This document shows, piece after piece, positions 24,689 through 32,516 of a stretch of DNA of 64,000 bases (positions within the stretch are counted from its first letter, which is position 1; each line of letters opens with the position of its first letter). The notes beneath the pieces were generated by a model. That model did not search any database. It was not told the DNA's origin and worked only from the letters and a program-made list of their open reading frames with translations. The translations under genes and the position numbers were made by a program. The DNA lies in contig CAJPFH010000014.1 of assembly GCA_905339165.1 (NCBI GenBank), positions 1-64,000 of the forward strand, read 5' to 3'. This DNA comes from Flavobacteriales bacterium (GTDB lineage: Bacteria > Bacteroidota > Bacteroidia > Flavobacteriales_E > Vicingaceae).

Positions 24689-25796
24689 AGAATATAAAAT
24701 ATGTGTCCGTTGTATTATGGATACCAGCGATGAAGAAATTACTTTTGACGAAAAGGGTTACTGTAACCATTGCACCGAGTACTTTCAATTAGCCCCTTCT
24801 TATTCATATTTAGGCGAAAAAACCGATAGGCAATTACAGGCGATCGTTCAAAAAATAAAAGAAGACGGAAAAGGAAAGCCCTACGATTGTGTTATTGGAG
24901 TGAGTGGAGGAGTAGATAGTTCCTTTGTAGCATACAATGCAAAAAAACTAGGATTAAGGCCACTTACCGTTCATTTCGATAATGGCTGGAACTCCGAACT
25001 AGCTGTAAAAAACATAGAAAAAATTGTAACCAAATTAGGGTTCGATTATCAAACCTATGTGGTAGATTGGGAAGAATTTAAAGACTTGCAAATAGCATTT
25101 TTAAAAGCTTCGGTAGCCAATGCCGAAATACCTACCGACCACGCTTTTTTGGCGGCTATTTACCATTTGTGTAATAAATACGACATAAAATACACCCTAA
25201 GCGGCAGCAATTTTGTTACCGAGCAAATACTTCCCAAAAGTTGGGGATACAATGCAAAGGATTTAAAACATTTAAAGGCAATTCATCGCCAATTTGGTAA
25301 ACACCCCCTAAAAACCTACCCTACGCTTGGTACTTTTAAAGAAATATATTACACATATTTTAAGGGTATTAAAATGATTCGTTTGCTGAATTATATCCCC
25401 TACAATAAACCCAAAGCCATGGAAATTATTCAAAATGAATTAGGCTGGATTTATTACGGAGGCAAACATTACGAGTCTATTTTTACCCGATTTTTTCAAT
25501 CGTATATTTTACCCGTTAAATTTGGGATAGACAAACGCAGAGCACATCTTTCTACCCTGATTTGTTCCGGTCAAATTACAAGAGAAGAAGCCTTAAAAGA
25601 AATGCAAAACCCACCTTATCCGCCAGATAAGGCAGAAGAAGACAGAAAATATGTGGCAAAAAAACTAGACATGACTGATGAAGAGTTGGAAGCCATTTTA
25701 AAAGCCCCCATTAAATCATATAAAGATTATCCGAATGATGAGAAACTCATAAAGTTTGTATACTCATTGTACTATAAACTAAAAGGCAAAAGGTAA
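24678..25796 (+). CDS. N-acetyl sugar amidotransferase (WbpG/PseA-like)
   Basis: 372 residues. A cysteine-rich N-terminus (CVRCIMD, then CNHCTEY) is followed by the PP-loop SGGVDSS (about 82-88), as in the N-acetyl sugar amidotransferase family (TIGR03573). The family uses ammonia from a HisH/HisF-like partner to convert an N-acetyl group to an acetamidino group on an activated sugar. No hisH/hisF-like gene is found next to it. It overlaps the flippase gene by 11 bases and precedes a glycosyltransferase by 1 base. Confidence 0.85.
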   Translation: MSHKEYKICVRCIMDTSDEEITFDEKGYCNHCTEYFQLAPSYSYLGEKTDRQLQAIVQKIKEDGKGKPYDCVIGVSGGVDSSFVAYNAKKLGLRPLTVHFDNGWNSELAVKNIEKIVTKLGFDYQTYVVDWEEFKDLQIAFLKASVANAEIPTDHAFLAAIYHLCNKYDIKYTLSGSNFVTEQILPKSWGYNAKDLKHLKAIHRQFGKHPLKTYPTLGTFKEIYYTYFKGIKMIRLLNYIPYNKPKAMEIIQNELGWIYYGGKHYESIFTRFFQSYILPVKFGIDKRRAHLSTLICSGQITREEALKEMQNPPYPPDKAEEDRKYVAKKLDMTDEELEAILKAPIKSYKDYPNDEKLIKFVYSLYYKLKGKR

Positions 25797-25797
25797 A

Positions 25798-26928
25798 GTG
25801 GAAATTAAGAAAGATATAAAAATTTGCCATTTAACCTCTGCACATCCGCCTTATGATATTCGAATTTTTCATAAAGAGAGTGTTTCTTTAGCAGAATATG
25901 GTTACAATGTTTCTTTAATATGTGCCGGAGCAGAGAATGAGATTAAAAACGGAGTACACATTTTAGGAGTAAAGAAAAATAATTCCCGCTTTGGACGAAT
26001 GTTTATAACGGTTTGGAGAGTATATAAAAAAGCACTTGAACTTGATGCCGAATTATACCATTTTCACGACCCCGAATTAATGCTTGTAGCCCTTCTGCTA
26101 AAACAAAAGGGAAAAAAAGTGATTTATGATGTGCATGAAGATGTTCCCAAACAAATTTTAAATAAACACTGGATTAGCAAACCCATGCGTTTATTTATTT
26201 CTGCGATATATAAAAAAAGTGAAAATTTTTGTGCTGCTCGCTTTTCAGCAGTAGTTACTGCAACCCCATCTATTAAAATTAGATTCACTGATTTTAAAAT
26301 ACCTGCATATACCGTAAATAATTTTCCTTTTTTAAACGAACTTAAAACAGAAAAAAAAATATCTTCTAAAGATAATTCTACCATTAAATATGTTTGTTAT
26401 TTGGGTGGAATTTCAGAAGTGAGAGGGCTCACGTATCTCATAAAAGCAATGGCATTATTAGATAACTGCAAATTAATTATGGCCGGAAAATGTTCTCCTG
26501 AAAATTATTTAAGCGAACTACAAAATACAGAAGGTTGGCATAATATAATATACAAAGGCTTGGTGCAACGTGGTGAATTGTCGGAAATACTGGCACAATC
26601 GGAAGCCGGAATAGTTACTTTTTTGCCTATACCTAATCATATAGATGCTCAGCCAAATAAAATGTTTGAGTATATGAGTTCAGGAATTCCGGTTATTTCA
26701 TCTGATTTTCCGTTATGGAAAGAAATTATTTTGGGAAATAATTGTGGAATGTGTGTTGAGCCCACTAACCCAAAAGCTATAGCAGAGGCTATTCAGTATA
26801 TTATTGATAATACAGAAAGAGCAAAAGAGATGGGAAACAATGGTTTAAAAAGTGTTACAGAAAAATATAATTGGGAGAGAGAAAAAGTTAAATTGTTCGA
26901 TTTGTACAATCAAATCTTTAATTCATAA
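25798..26928 (+). CDS. Glycosyltransferase family 4 protein
   Basis: 376 residues of the GT-B fold. The N-terminal half has HLTSAHPPYDIRIFHKES, and the C-terminal half has the donor-binding pattern EYMSSGIPVISSDFPLWKEI and CVEPTNPKAIAEAIQYII. Start is GTG (25798), 1 base after the previous stop and with AGG a few bases before it. It would add one sugar in the repeat unit; the donor cannot be told from the sequence. Confidence 0.85.
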   Translation: MEIKKDIKICHLTSAHPPYDIRIFHKESVSLAEYGYNVSLICAGAENEIKNGVHILGVKKNNSRFGRMFITVWRVYKKALELDAELYHFHDPELMLVALLLKQKGKKVIYDVHEDVPKQILNKHWISKPMRLFISAIYKKSENFCAARFSAVVTATPSIKIRFTDFKIPAYTVNNFPFLNELKTEKKISSKDNSTIKYVCYLGGISEVRGLTYLIKAMALLDNCKLIMAGKCSPENYLSELQNTEGWHNIIYKGLVQRGELSEILAQSEAGIVTFLPIPNHIDAQPNKMFEYMSSGIPVISSDFPLWKEIILGNNCGMCVEPTNPKAIAEAIQYIIDNTERAKEMGNNGLKSVTEKYNWEREKVKLFDLYNQIFNS

Positions 26929-26947
26929 TTTATTTTTTTTCGATTAT

Positions 26948-27964
26948 ATGATTAATCCAAGAGTTTCTATCACCATACCTTGCCGTAACGAAGAAAAATA
27001 TATTGCACGATGTTTAAACTCAATTGTTTCCTGTACCTACTCAAAAGAACGGATAAATGTGTATGTGTGTGATGGGAATAGTAATGACCGAACACAAGAA
27101 ATTATTTCTGATTTTCAAATAAAATATCCGTTTGTTCATTTGCTAAAAAATGAAAAACAAACTACCCCGCATGCTTTGAATTTAGGAATAAAAGCAGATG
27201 ATTCAGATATAAAAATAATTTTGGGAGCACATGCCGAAATAGCCCCGAATTATATTGAAAAGTGTATAGAAACATTTAAAATTTCTGAAGAAATTGCCTG
27301 TGTGGGTGGGGTGCTAGAAAATATTACCGAAGATGAAGATACCGAAGTGATAGCAAAGGCTATGTCATCGGGTTTTGGTGTGGGTAATGCATATTTCAGA
27401 ACCGGCAATTACAGCGGTTATGTTGATACCGTTGCATTTGGGGCATATAAAAAAGAAGTATTTGAAAAAATTGGTTTTTTCGATGAAGAGTTAATTCGTA
27501 ACCAGGACGATGAATTTAATTATCGTTTGTTAAAAGCAGGGTATAAAATTTATTTAAGTTCCGAGATTCGTGCAGCGTATTATGTGCGATCATCTTTTTC
27601 TAAACTCCTTAAGCAGTATTTTCAATATGGTTACTGGAAAGTGTTTGTAAATAAAAAACACCAATCGGTAACTACATTCAGGCAGTTAGTTCCTCTCTTT
27701 TTTGTTTTATTTTTATTGTTTTCTTGGGTGTTTTTTCTGATTCCTATTCCTTTTTTCAGATGGATTTATCCTATTGGAATCATTCTTTATTTCACTACAT
27801 CTTCAGCATTTGCCGTAAAAATGGCAGGCTCGGTAAATGTTTTTTTTAAAATAATTTATGTTTTTTTTATTTTGCATTTTGCCTACGGATTTGGGTATTT
27901 ATTAGGCATAAAAGATTTTTTTATATTCAACACCAGTCCCAAACATTATTCATTATCTAGATAA
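26948..27964 (+). CDS. Glycosyltransferase family 2 membrane-associated protein
   Basis: 338 residues starting at ATG 26948 (MINPRVSITIPCRNEEKYI); an upstream in-frame start would overlap the previous gene by about 80 bases and adds residues the family lacks. The GT-A pattern is CDGNSNDRTQEI and later NQDDEFNYRLLKAGY, the acceptor-site DD motif. Two or three C-terminal hydrophobic helices (about 240-320) suggest membrane anchoring. It resembles the succinoglycan-type transferase group of GT2. Confidence 0.85.
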   Translation: MINPRVSITIPCRNEEKYIARCLNSIVSCTYSKERINVYVCDGNSNDRTQEIISDFQIKYPFVHLLKNEKQTTPHALNLGIKADDSDIKIILGAHAEIAPNYIEKCIETFKISEEIACVGGVLENITEDEDTEVIAKAMSSGFGVGNAYFRTGNYSGYVDTVAFGAYKKEVFEKIGFFDEELIRNQDDEFNYRLLKAGYKIYLSSEIRAAYYVRSSFSKLLKQYFQYGYWKVFVNKKHQSVTTFRQLVPLFFVLFLLFSWVFFLIPIPFFRWIYPIGIILYFTTSSAFAVKMAGSVNVFFKIIYVFFILHFAYGFGYLLGIKDFFIFNTSPKHYSLSR

Positions 27965-27965
27965 T

Positions 27966-29045
27966 ATGAAATTACTTACCATAATAGGTGCCCGTCCTCA
28001 ATTTATAAAAGCAGCAGCGGTTAGCAGAACTTTTTCTAACATTAAATCTATTAATGAGATTATCGTTCATACGGGTCAGCATTTCGATAAAAACATGTCT
28101 GAAATATTTTTCACAGAAATGGATATTCCGAAACCTTCATACAATTTAAATATCAACAGCCTCAACCATGGATCGATGACCGGCCGAATGCTCGAAGGAA
28201 TAGAAGAAATTGTGTTAAAGGAAAAAGCGGATATGTTAATGGTTTATGGAGATACCAATTCTACCATAGCCGGAGCTTTAGCAGCTAAAAAGCTGCATGT
28301 GCCGGTGGCTCATGTTGAAGCAGGCTTAAGAAGTTTTAATATGCGTATGCCCGAAGAAGTGAACCGCATTCTTACCGATAGAATTTCTGATTTGCTGTTC
28401 TGCCCTACCGATAAGGCTATTGAAAATCTTACGAAAGAGGGTTTCAACACCTTTCCTTCTAAAATAGTAAAAAGCGGAGATGTAATGCAAGATGCAGCCC
28501 TTTATTACTCTCAAAAATCGGAAAAACACTCAAACATTATAGCTACGCATGCTTTATCTAATTTTATATTATGCACGATACACAGAGCAGAAAATACCGA
28601 TGATATAAGTAGACTTGCTGAAATTATAAATGCCATTAACGAAATTGAAAAATCAATAGAGGTTGTTATTCCATTACATCCCAGAACAAAAAAAATAATA
28701 GCAGATAATCGCTTAATGCTTAATGCCAAAATAATTGAACCTGTTGGATATTTTGATATGATAGAGTTGTTGAAAAATTGCAGTTTAGTAATTACCGACT
28801 CAGGAGGTTTACAAAAAGAAGCCTACTTTTTTAGTAAGCATTCCGTTACCTTAAGAGATGAAACAGAGTGGGTAGAGCTAACAGAGGGAGGATTTAATCA
28901 ACTTGCAGGGGCCAATAGCCGCGTAATTGTACAATCGGTAAACAAGATGCTGAAGAGTACCTCCGATTTTTCAGTAAATCTATACGGAGGAGGAAAAGCC
29001 TCGGAAATCATTGCGGAAGAGATTGCAAACTATAAAGCAGATTAA
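27966..29045 (+). CDS. wecB: Non-hydrolysing UDP-GlcNAc 2-epimerase (WecB-like)
   Basis: 359 residues. Motifs are GARPQFIKAAAV at the start, GDTNSTIAGALAAKKLHVPV, HVEAGLRSFN, PEEVNRILTDRIS and TDSGGLQKEA. The enzyme makes UDP-ManNAc from UDP-GlcNAc, or its homologues work on 2,3-diacetamido uronic acid sugars (WbpI type). With a WbpG-type amidotransferase in the cluster the second use is possible. It begins 1 base after the GT2 stop and converges, with a 4-base overlap, on mazG. Confidence 0.9.
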   Translation: MKLLTIIGARPQFIKAAAVSRTFSNIKSINEIIVHTGQHFDKNMSEIFFTEMDIPKPSYNLNINSLNHGSMTGRMLEGIEEIVLKEKADMLMVYGDTNSTIAGALAAKKLHVPVAHVEAGLRSFNMRMPEEVNRILTDRISDLLFCPTDKAIENLTKEGFNTFPSKIVKSGDVMQDAALYYSQKSEKHSNIIATHALSNFILCTIHRAENTDDISRLAEIINAINEIEKSIEVVIPLHPRTKKIIADNRLMLNAKIIEPVGYFDMIELLKNCSLVITDSGGLQKEAYFFSKHSVTLRDETEWVELTEGGFNQLAGANSRVIVQSVNKMLKSTSDFSVNLYGGGKASEIIAEEIANYKAD

Positions 29046-29809
29046 ATTATTGTTTTGGCTTTTTCCCAAATCTCGTCCATTTCACTAAGTTTAAGATTAG
29101 AAATTTCTTTTCCCTGTTTTTTTACTTCCTCTTCTAAAAATTGAAATCGTTTAATAAATTTCTTATTGGTTCTTTCCAAGGCATCTTCCGGATTTACACC
29201 TATAAAACGGGCATAGTTTATTAACGAAAAGAGTACATCGCCAAACTCATTTTCAATTTGATGGGTATTCCCTTTTATTACTTCTTCGTTTAATTCGTTT
29301 AGTTCTTCTTTCACTTTTTCCCACACCTGTTCGGTTTTTTCCCAATCGAAACCTACGCCTTTTGCTTTGTCCTGAATGCGTGTGGCTTTCACCATGGCGG
29401 GTAAAGATTTGGGTACTCCTTCCAACACTGATTGGTTGCCTGTTTTAAGTTTTATTTTTTCCCAGTTGGCTTTTACTTCTTCTTCATCAGCTACTTTTAC
29501 ATCACCATAAATATGCGGATGGCGTTCTATTAATTTTTCGCACAAATTATTGATTACATCTTCAATGGAAAAACTACCGGTTTCGGAACCTATTCGTGCA
29601 TAAAATACAATATGCAATAATAGGTCGCCCAGTTCTTTTTTTACTTCATTTAAGTTGTTATCCAAAATGGCATCGGCTAGTTCATAAGTTTCTTCTATCG
29701 TTAAGTGTCTGAGAGATTGCATGGTTTGTTTTTTATCCCAGGGGCAATTTTCTCTTAATTCGTCCATTATTTTTAAAAGACGTAAGAATGCGACTGCTTT
29801 TGCTTCCAT
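29042..29809 (-). CDS. mazG: Nucleoside triphosphate pyrophosphohydrolase MazG
   Basis: 255 residues with two MazG repeats. The first has CPWDKKQTMQSLRHLTIEETYELADAI and later the acidic ELGDLLLHIVFYAR; the second has ENEFGDVLFSLINYARF. The EExxE and DxxD-type residues bind magnesium. MazG cuts (d)NTPs to monophosphates and helps clear abnormal nucleotides. It is not related to the polysaccharide genes and reads against them. Confidence 0.93.
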   Translation of the reverse strand: MEAKAVAFLRLLKIMDELRENCPWDKKQTMQSLRHLTIEETYELADAILDNNLNEVKKELGDLLLHIVFYARIGSETGSFSIEDVINNLCEKLIERHPHIYGDVKVADEEEVKANWEKIKLKTGNQSVLEGVPKSLPAMVKATRIQDKAKGVGFDWEKTEQVWEKVKEELNELNEEVIKGNTHQIENEFGDVLFSLINYARFIGVNPEDALERTNKKFIKRFQFLEEEVKKQGKEISNLKLSEMDEIWEKAKTII

Positions 29810-29871
29810 TTAAAATTCATTTAAAAAATAAAGGTAATACAATACCGCTAATTATACCACGTAAAAATGGA

Positions 29872-29879
29872 TATATTTG
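29872..29879 (+). promoter_or_regulatory. Probable -7 element for the PagL-like gene
   Basis: TATATTTG fully matches TAnnTTTG and lies 6 bases before the ATG at 29886. If used, the mRNA would have almost no leader. No well-spaced -33 box was found. Confidence 0.45.
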
Positions 29880-29885
29880 CTTTGT

Positions 29886-30977
29886 ATGTATTGGACGTGG
29901 TTATATAAAGCAGTTTGCGTAATAATATTTGTACTTTATTTTTCCAAAATAAGTTCTCAAATTGTAACGGGCGGAAATGCACAATATGGTTTTATCATGC
30001 CTCATCATCCCGAAATGAAAAGCCTTATTAAAGGACATGTTAAATCATTTGATTTATTTTTAGAATTTCCAACAAATGGCAAGCAAGAATGGCATTACCG
30101 ATACAATTTTCCTACTTGGGGCGTTTCTTTTTACACAGCCGACCTTGCGAACCGAGAACAAACGGGCTGGGCTTTGGGAGTGTATCCGTATTTTAATTTG
30201 CCTCTGTTTAGCGGAAAATCATTTCGGATAAAACAAAAAGTAGGGTGGGGGGTAGGGTATCTTACTAAGTATTTCCACCGGCAGGAGAATCATAAAAATA
30301 TTATTGTGGGTTCCGCTATTAATGCCATTGTAAACCTTACTACTTCGGCCGAAATAGATATTAGTAAAAAAATTAAGTCGAGAATCGCATTTTCATTTAT
30401 ACACTTTTCAAATGCATCGTATGCTCAGCCCAATTTGGGATACAATCTTCCTGCCGCCTCTCTCGGTTTTTTGTATTCATTCGGAAATACTGATACCCCA
30501 AAAAACGCTGATACTCTAGCCGATTTTAAAACAACATTCTATGTATCTTCTATAGTTGCAGGAGGTGTAAAAGAAATTTTACCGGCCGGAGGAAAAAAAT
30601 ATCCCGCCTTTGTTCATTCCTTAGATGCGGCATACCGTTTTACATACAAAAGTGGAGTAGCATTAACAGGCGATTTATATTATAATACTTCTATTAAAGA
30701 GCGGCTGCAACGAGATACAATATCTGTTACAGATGTTGGAATCATGCAACCAGGAGTAGCCTTGTTTTATCGGATTTATTTTGGAAAAATTAATATGTCA
30801 TTGGGTATGGGAACTTATATTTATTCTCGTTTAAAAGACGATGGTATTTTCTACCATCGCTTTATAACACGCTATCAACTGAACGAACGTATTTTCTTAA
30901 ATGTAGTGTTAAAAACTCATTTCTTTAAAGCCGATTTTGCCGAATTTGGTATAGGATATCATTTATGGAAAAAATAA
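29886..30977 (+). CDS. Acyloxyacyl hydrolase / lipid A 3-O-deacylase (PagL-like)
   Basis: 363 residues from ATG 29886; a TTG three codons upstream is an unlikely start. A signal peptide (ending near SKISSQ) precedes a beta-barrel rich in aromatic strands. The PagL signature is visible as FIHFSNASYAQPNLGYN (about 175-190), where His and Ser of HxSN are the catalytic pair. The family removes the 3-linked acyl chain of lipid A in the outer membrane. It is longer than classical PagL because of a C-terminal extension of further strands. It overlaps the following lipoprotein gene by 1 base (TAATG). Confidence 0.8.
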   Translation: MYWTWLYKAVCVIIFVLYFSKISSQIVTGGNAQYGFIMPHHPEMKSLIKGHVKSFDLFLEFPTNGKQEWHYRYNFPTWGVSFYTADLANREQTGWALGVYPYFNLPLFSGKSFRIKQKVGWGVGYLTKYFHRQENHKNIIVGSAINAIVNLTTSAEIDISKKIKSRIAFSFIHFSNASYAQPNLGYNLPAASLGFLYSFGNTDTPKNADTLADFKTTFYVSSIVAGGVKEILPAGGKKYPAFVHSLDAAYRFTYKSGVALTGDLYYNTSIKERLQRDTISVTDVGIMQPGVALFYRIYFGKINMSLGMGTYIYSRLKDDGIFYHRFITRYQLNERIFLNVVLKTHFFKADFAEFGIGYHLWKK

Positions 30978-31708
30978 TGAGAACATATATTCTTGCATGC
31001 GTGTGTGTATTTCTGCTGAATTGCAAAAAGCCGGAAGATAGAACTTGTTTTAAACCTGCCGGAGAAATCACTAAGCTGAAAATATCTTTATCGGCATTCG
31101 ATTACATAGAAGTGAAAGATTATGTAGATGTATTTCTTACGCCTGATACTATTGAGTTTGCAGAAGTGGAGGGAGGGAAAAATCTAATAACACATATTAC
31201 CATAAAACAAGAAGAAAATAAATTATTTATCAGAAACCAAAACAAGTGCGATTGGGTAAGAAAGTATACCCAACCAATAAAAATTTATTTACATTATAAA
31301 ACCTTAAATACCATAGAATATCAGAGTTCCGGAAATATTTATTTTACCGATACGCTTGCGGCTCCTAAATTTACCATAAACCAAAGAGGAGGCAGTGGTA
31401 TTTGCTATTTAGTTTTAAAAACAGATTCTTGTTTTTTAAATATCCATACGGGTCCGGGCGATTTTGTTGCTGAGGGTAAAACAATAAACTGTTTAGTATT
31501 CTGCAATGGAAATGGCTTTATAGATGCCTCTAAGCTTGTTTCCGATTACAGCTTTGTAAACTCTAAAGGAACAGGAGATACAAAGATTTATACAACATTA
31601 CATTTAGATGCTATTATCAGCTACATTGGCAATATTTATTATTTTGGAAATCCACCTAAAGTAAATAAGGAAATAAAAGGGAAGGGGCAGGTTATAAAGG
31701 TTAATTAA
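30977..31708 (+). CDS. GIN-domain (DUF2807) lipoprotein
   Basis: 243 residues from ATG 30977 (a TAATG overlap with the upstream stop). A signal peptide ends VFLLNC, a lipobox, so Cys is probably lipidated. The rest is the head GIN / putative autotransporter adhesin domain (DUF2807): a stack of strands such as FDYIEVKDYVDVFLTP, NTIEYQSSGNIYFTD, SCFLNIHTGPGDFV. The function is unknown. A second in-frame ATG four codons earlier is possible. It is coupled to the PagL-like gene, which hints at a joint outer-membrane role. Confidence 0.82.
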   Translation: MRTYILACVCVFLLNCKKPEDRTCFKPAGEITKLKISLSAFDYIEVKDYVDVFLTPDTIEFAEVEGGKNLITHITIKQEENKLFIRNQNKCDWVRKYTQPIKIYLHYKTLNTIEYQSSGNIYFTDTLAAPKFTINQRGGSGICYLVLKTDSCFLNIHTGPGDFVAEGKTINCLVFCNGNGFIDASKLVSDYSFVNSKGTGDTKIYTTLHLDAIISYIGNIYYFGNPPKVNKEIKGKGQVIKVN

Positions 31709-31718
31709 TAAAAAAAAT

Positions 31719-31726
31719 TATCTTTG
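31719..31726 (+). promoter_or_regulatory. Probable -7 element for the NqrM-like gene
   Basis: TATCTTTG fully matches TAnnTTTG and lies 16 bases before the ATG at 31743. No correctly spaced -33 box is present. Confidence 0.45.
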
Positions 31727-31742
31727 TGTTTTATTAAATTTT

Positions 31743-31943
31743 ATGCAGCTATTTATTATAACCATTCTTTTACTTTCATTGGCCTTTTTAGGAATAGCCG
31801 TAAAAGTGCTGTTGAAAAAGAACGGAAAATTTGCAGGAACCTGTGCCAGTCAAAGTCCATTTTTAAATAAAGAAGGAGAGCCTTGTTCTTTTTGCGGAGC
31901 AATGCCCGAAGAGCAGTGTAAAAACGAAGAATCTAAAGATTAA
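31743..31943 (+). CDS. NqrM-like (DUF539) small membrane protein
   Basis: 66 residues: an N-terminal transmembrane helix (LFIITILLLSLAFLGIAV) and a soluble tail with four cysteines in the order GTCAS, EPCSFCGAMP, EQCK. This spacing resembles NqrM, the protein needed for maturation of the sodium-pumping NADH:quinone reductase, in which the cysteines are thought to deliver iron. No nqr genes are near. The assignment is by pattern and length only. Its stop overlaps that of the HD gene on the other strand. Confidence 0.65.
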   Translation: MQLFIITILLLSLAFLGIAVKVLLKKNGKFAGTCASQSPFLNKEGEPCSFCGAMPEEQCKNEESKD

Positions 31944-32515
31944 AGACTGCTTTTTAGCTTATCTAAGTTAATTTTTTTGGTTTCGAGCCATTCGCTTATT
32001 GCTGCTTGGGTATAGTATTGGTGTTTTTCTAAAAATTTTATCTGAACATTTTTCCATTCTACTGCGGAATAGGAAGTACCATAGAACTCCATTTCTTCTC
32101 TTAATGCCATGGCTGAAGTGGTATATTGTTTTAATCCGAAGTTGTAATAGTCGGCATCTTTCAGAATTTTTTGTAAATGTGTGGTAGGTGTAACTTTTAC
32201 CTCGGTACTGGCAATGATAGAAGAAATGATTTCGATTTCATTTGTATGATAATCAAAATCGGGTAATAATTGACGGGCAAATTCTATGGCGTATTTTTCG
32301 TTATGAAAATACTGTTTAATAAATCCGGAATCGTGAAGCAGGGCGGCCGTTTTTAAAAGAGTAATTTCTAATGAGGTGCAGTTTTCTTTTTTTCCAATAA
32401 ATTCGGTAAAATAAGCAACATCAATAGAGTGTTGTAGATTATGATAAAGCAGTTTGTCAGATAAATTCTCTTTCAAAAAAGAGAGAATGTGTAATTCTAA
32501 ATTTTTAAAATCCAT
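31940..32515 (-). CDS. HD-domain phosphohydrolase
   Basis: 191 residues. The HD metal-binding set is seen as YHNLQHS, ALLHDSGF and later KDADYYNFG, fitting the H...HD...D pattern. HD proteins of this size hydrolyse phosphate esters of nucleotides or signalling molecules; the substrate is unknown. It starts 1 base from the PBP4-type gene's stop and is likely in the same unit. Confidence 0.85.
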   Translation of the reverse strand: MDFKNLELHILSFLKENLSDKLLYHNLQHSIDVAYFTEFIGKKENCTSLEITLLKTAALLHDSGFIKQYFHNEKYAIEFARQLLPDFDYHTNEIEIISSIIASTEVKVTPTTHLQKILKDADYYNFGLKQYTTSAMALREEMEFYGTSYSAVEWKNVQIKFLEKHQYYTQAAISEWLETKKINLDKLKSSL

Positions 32516-32516
32516 T

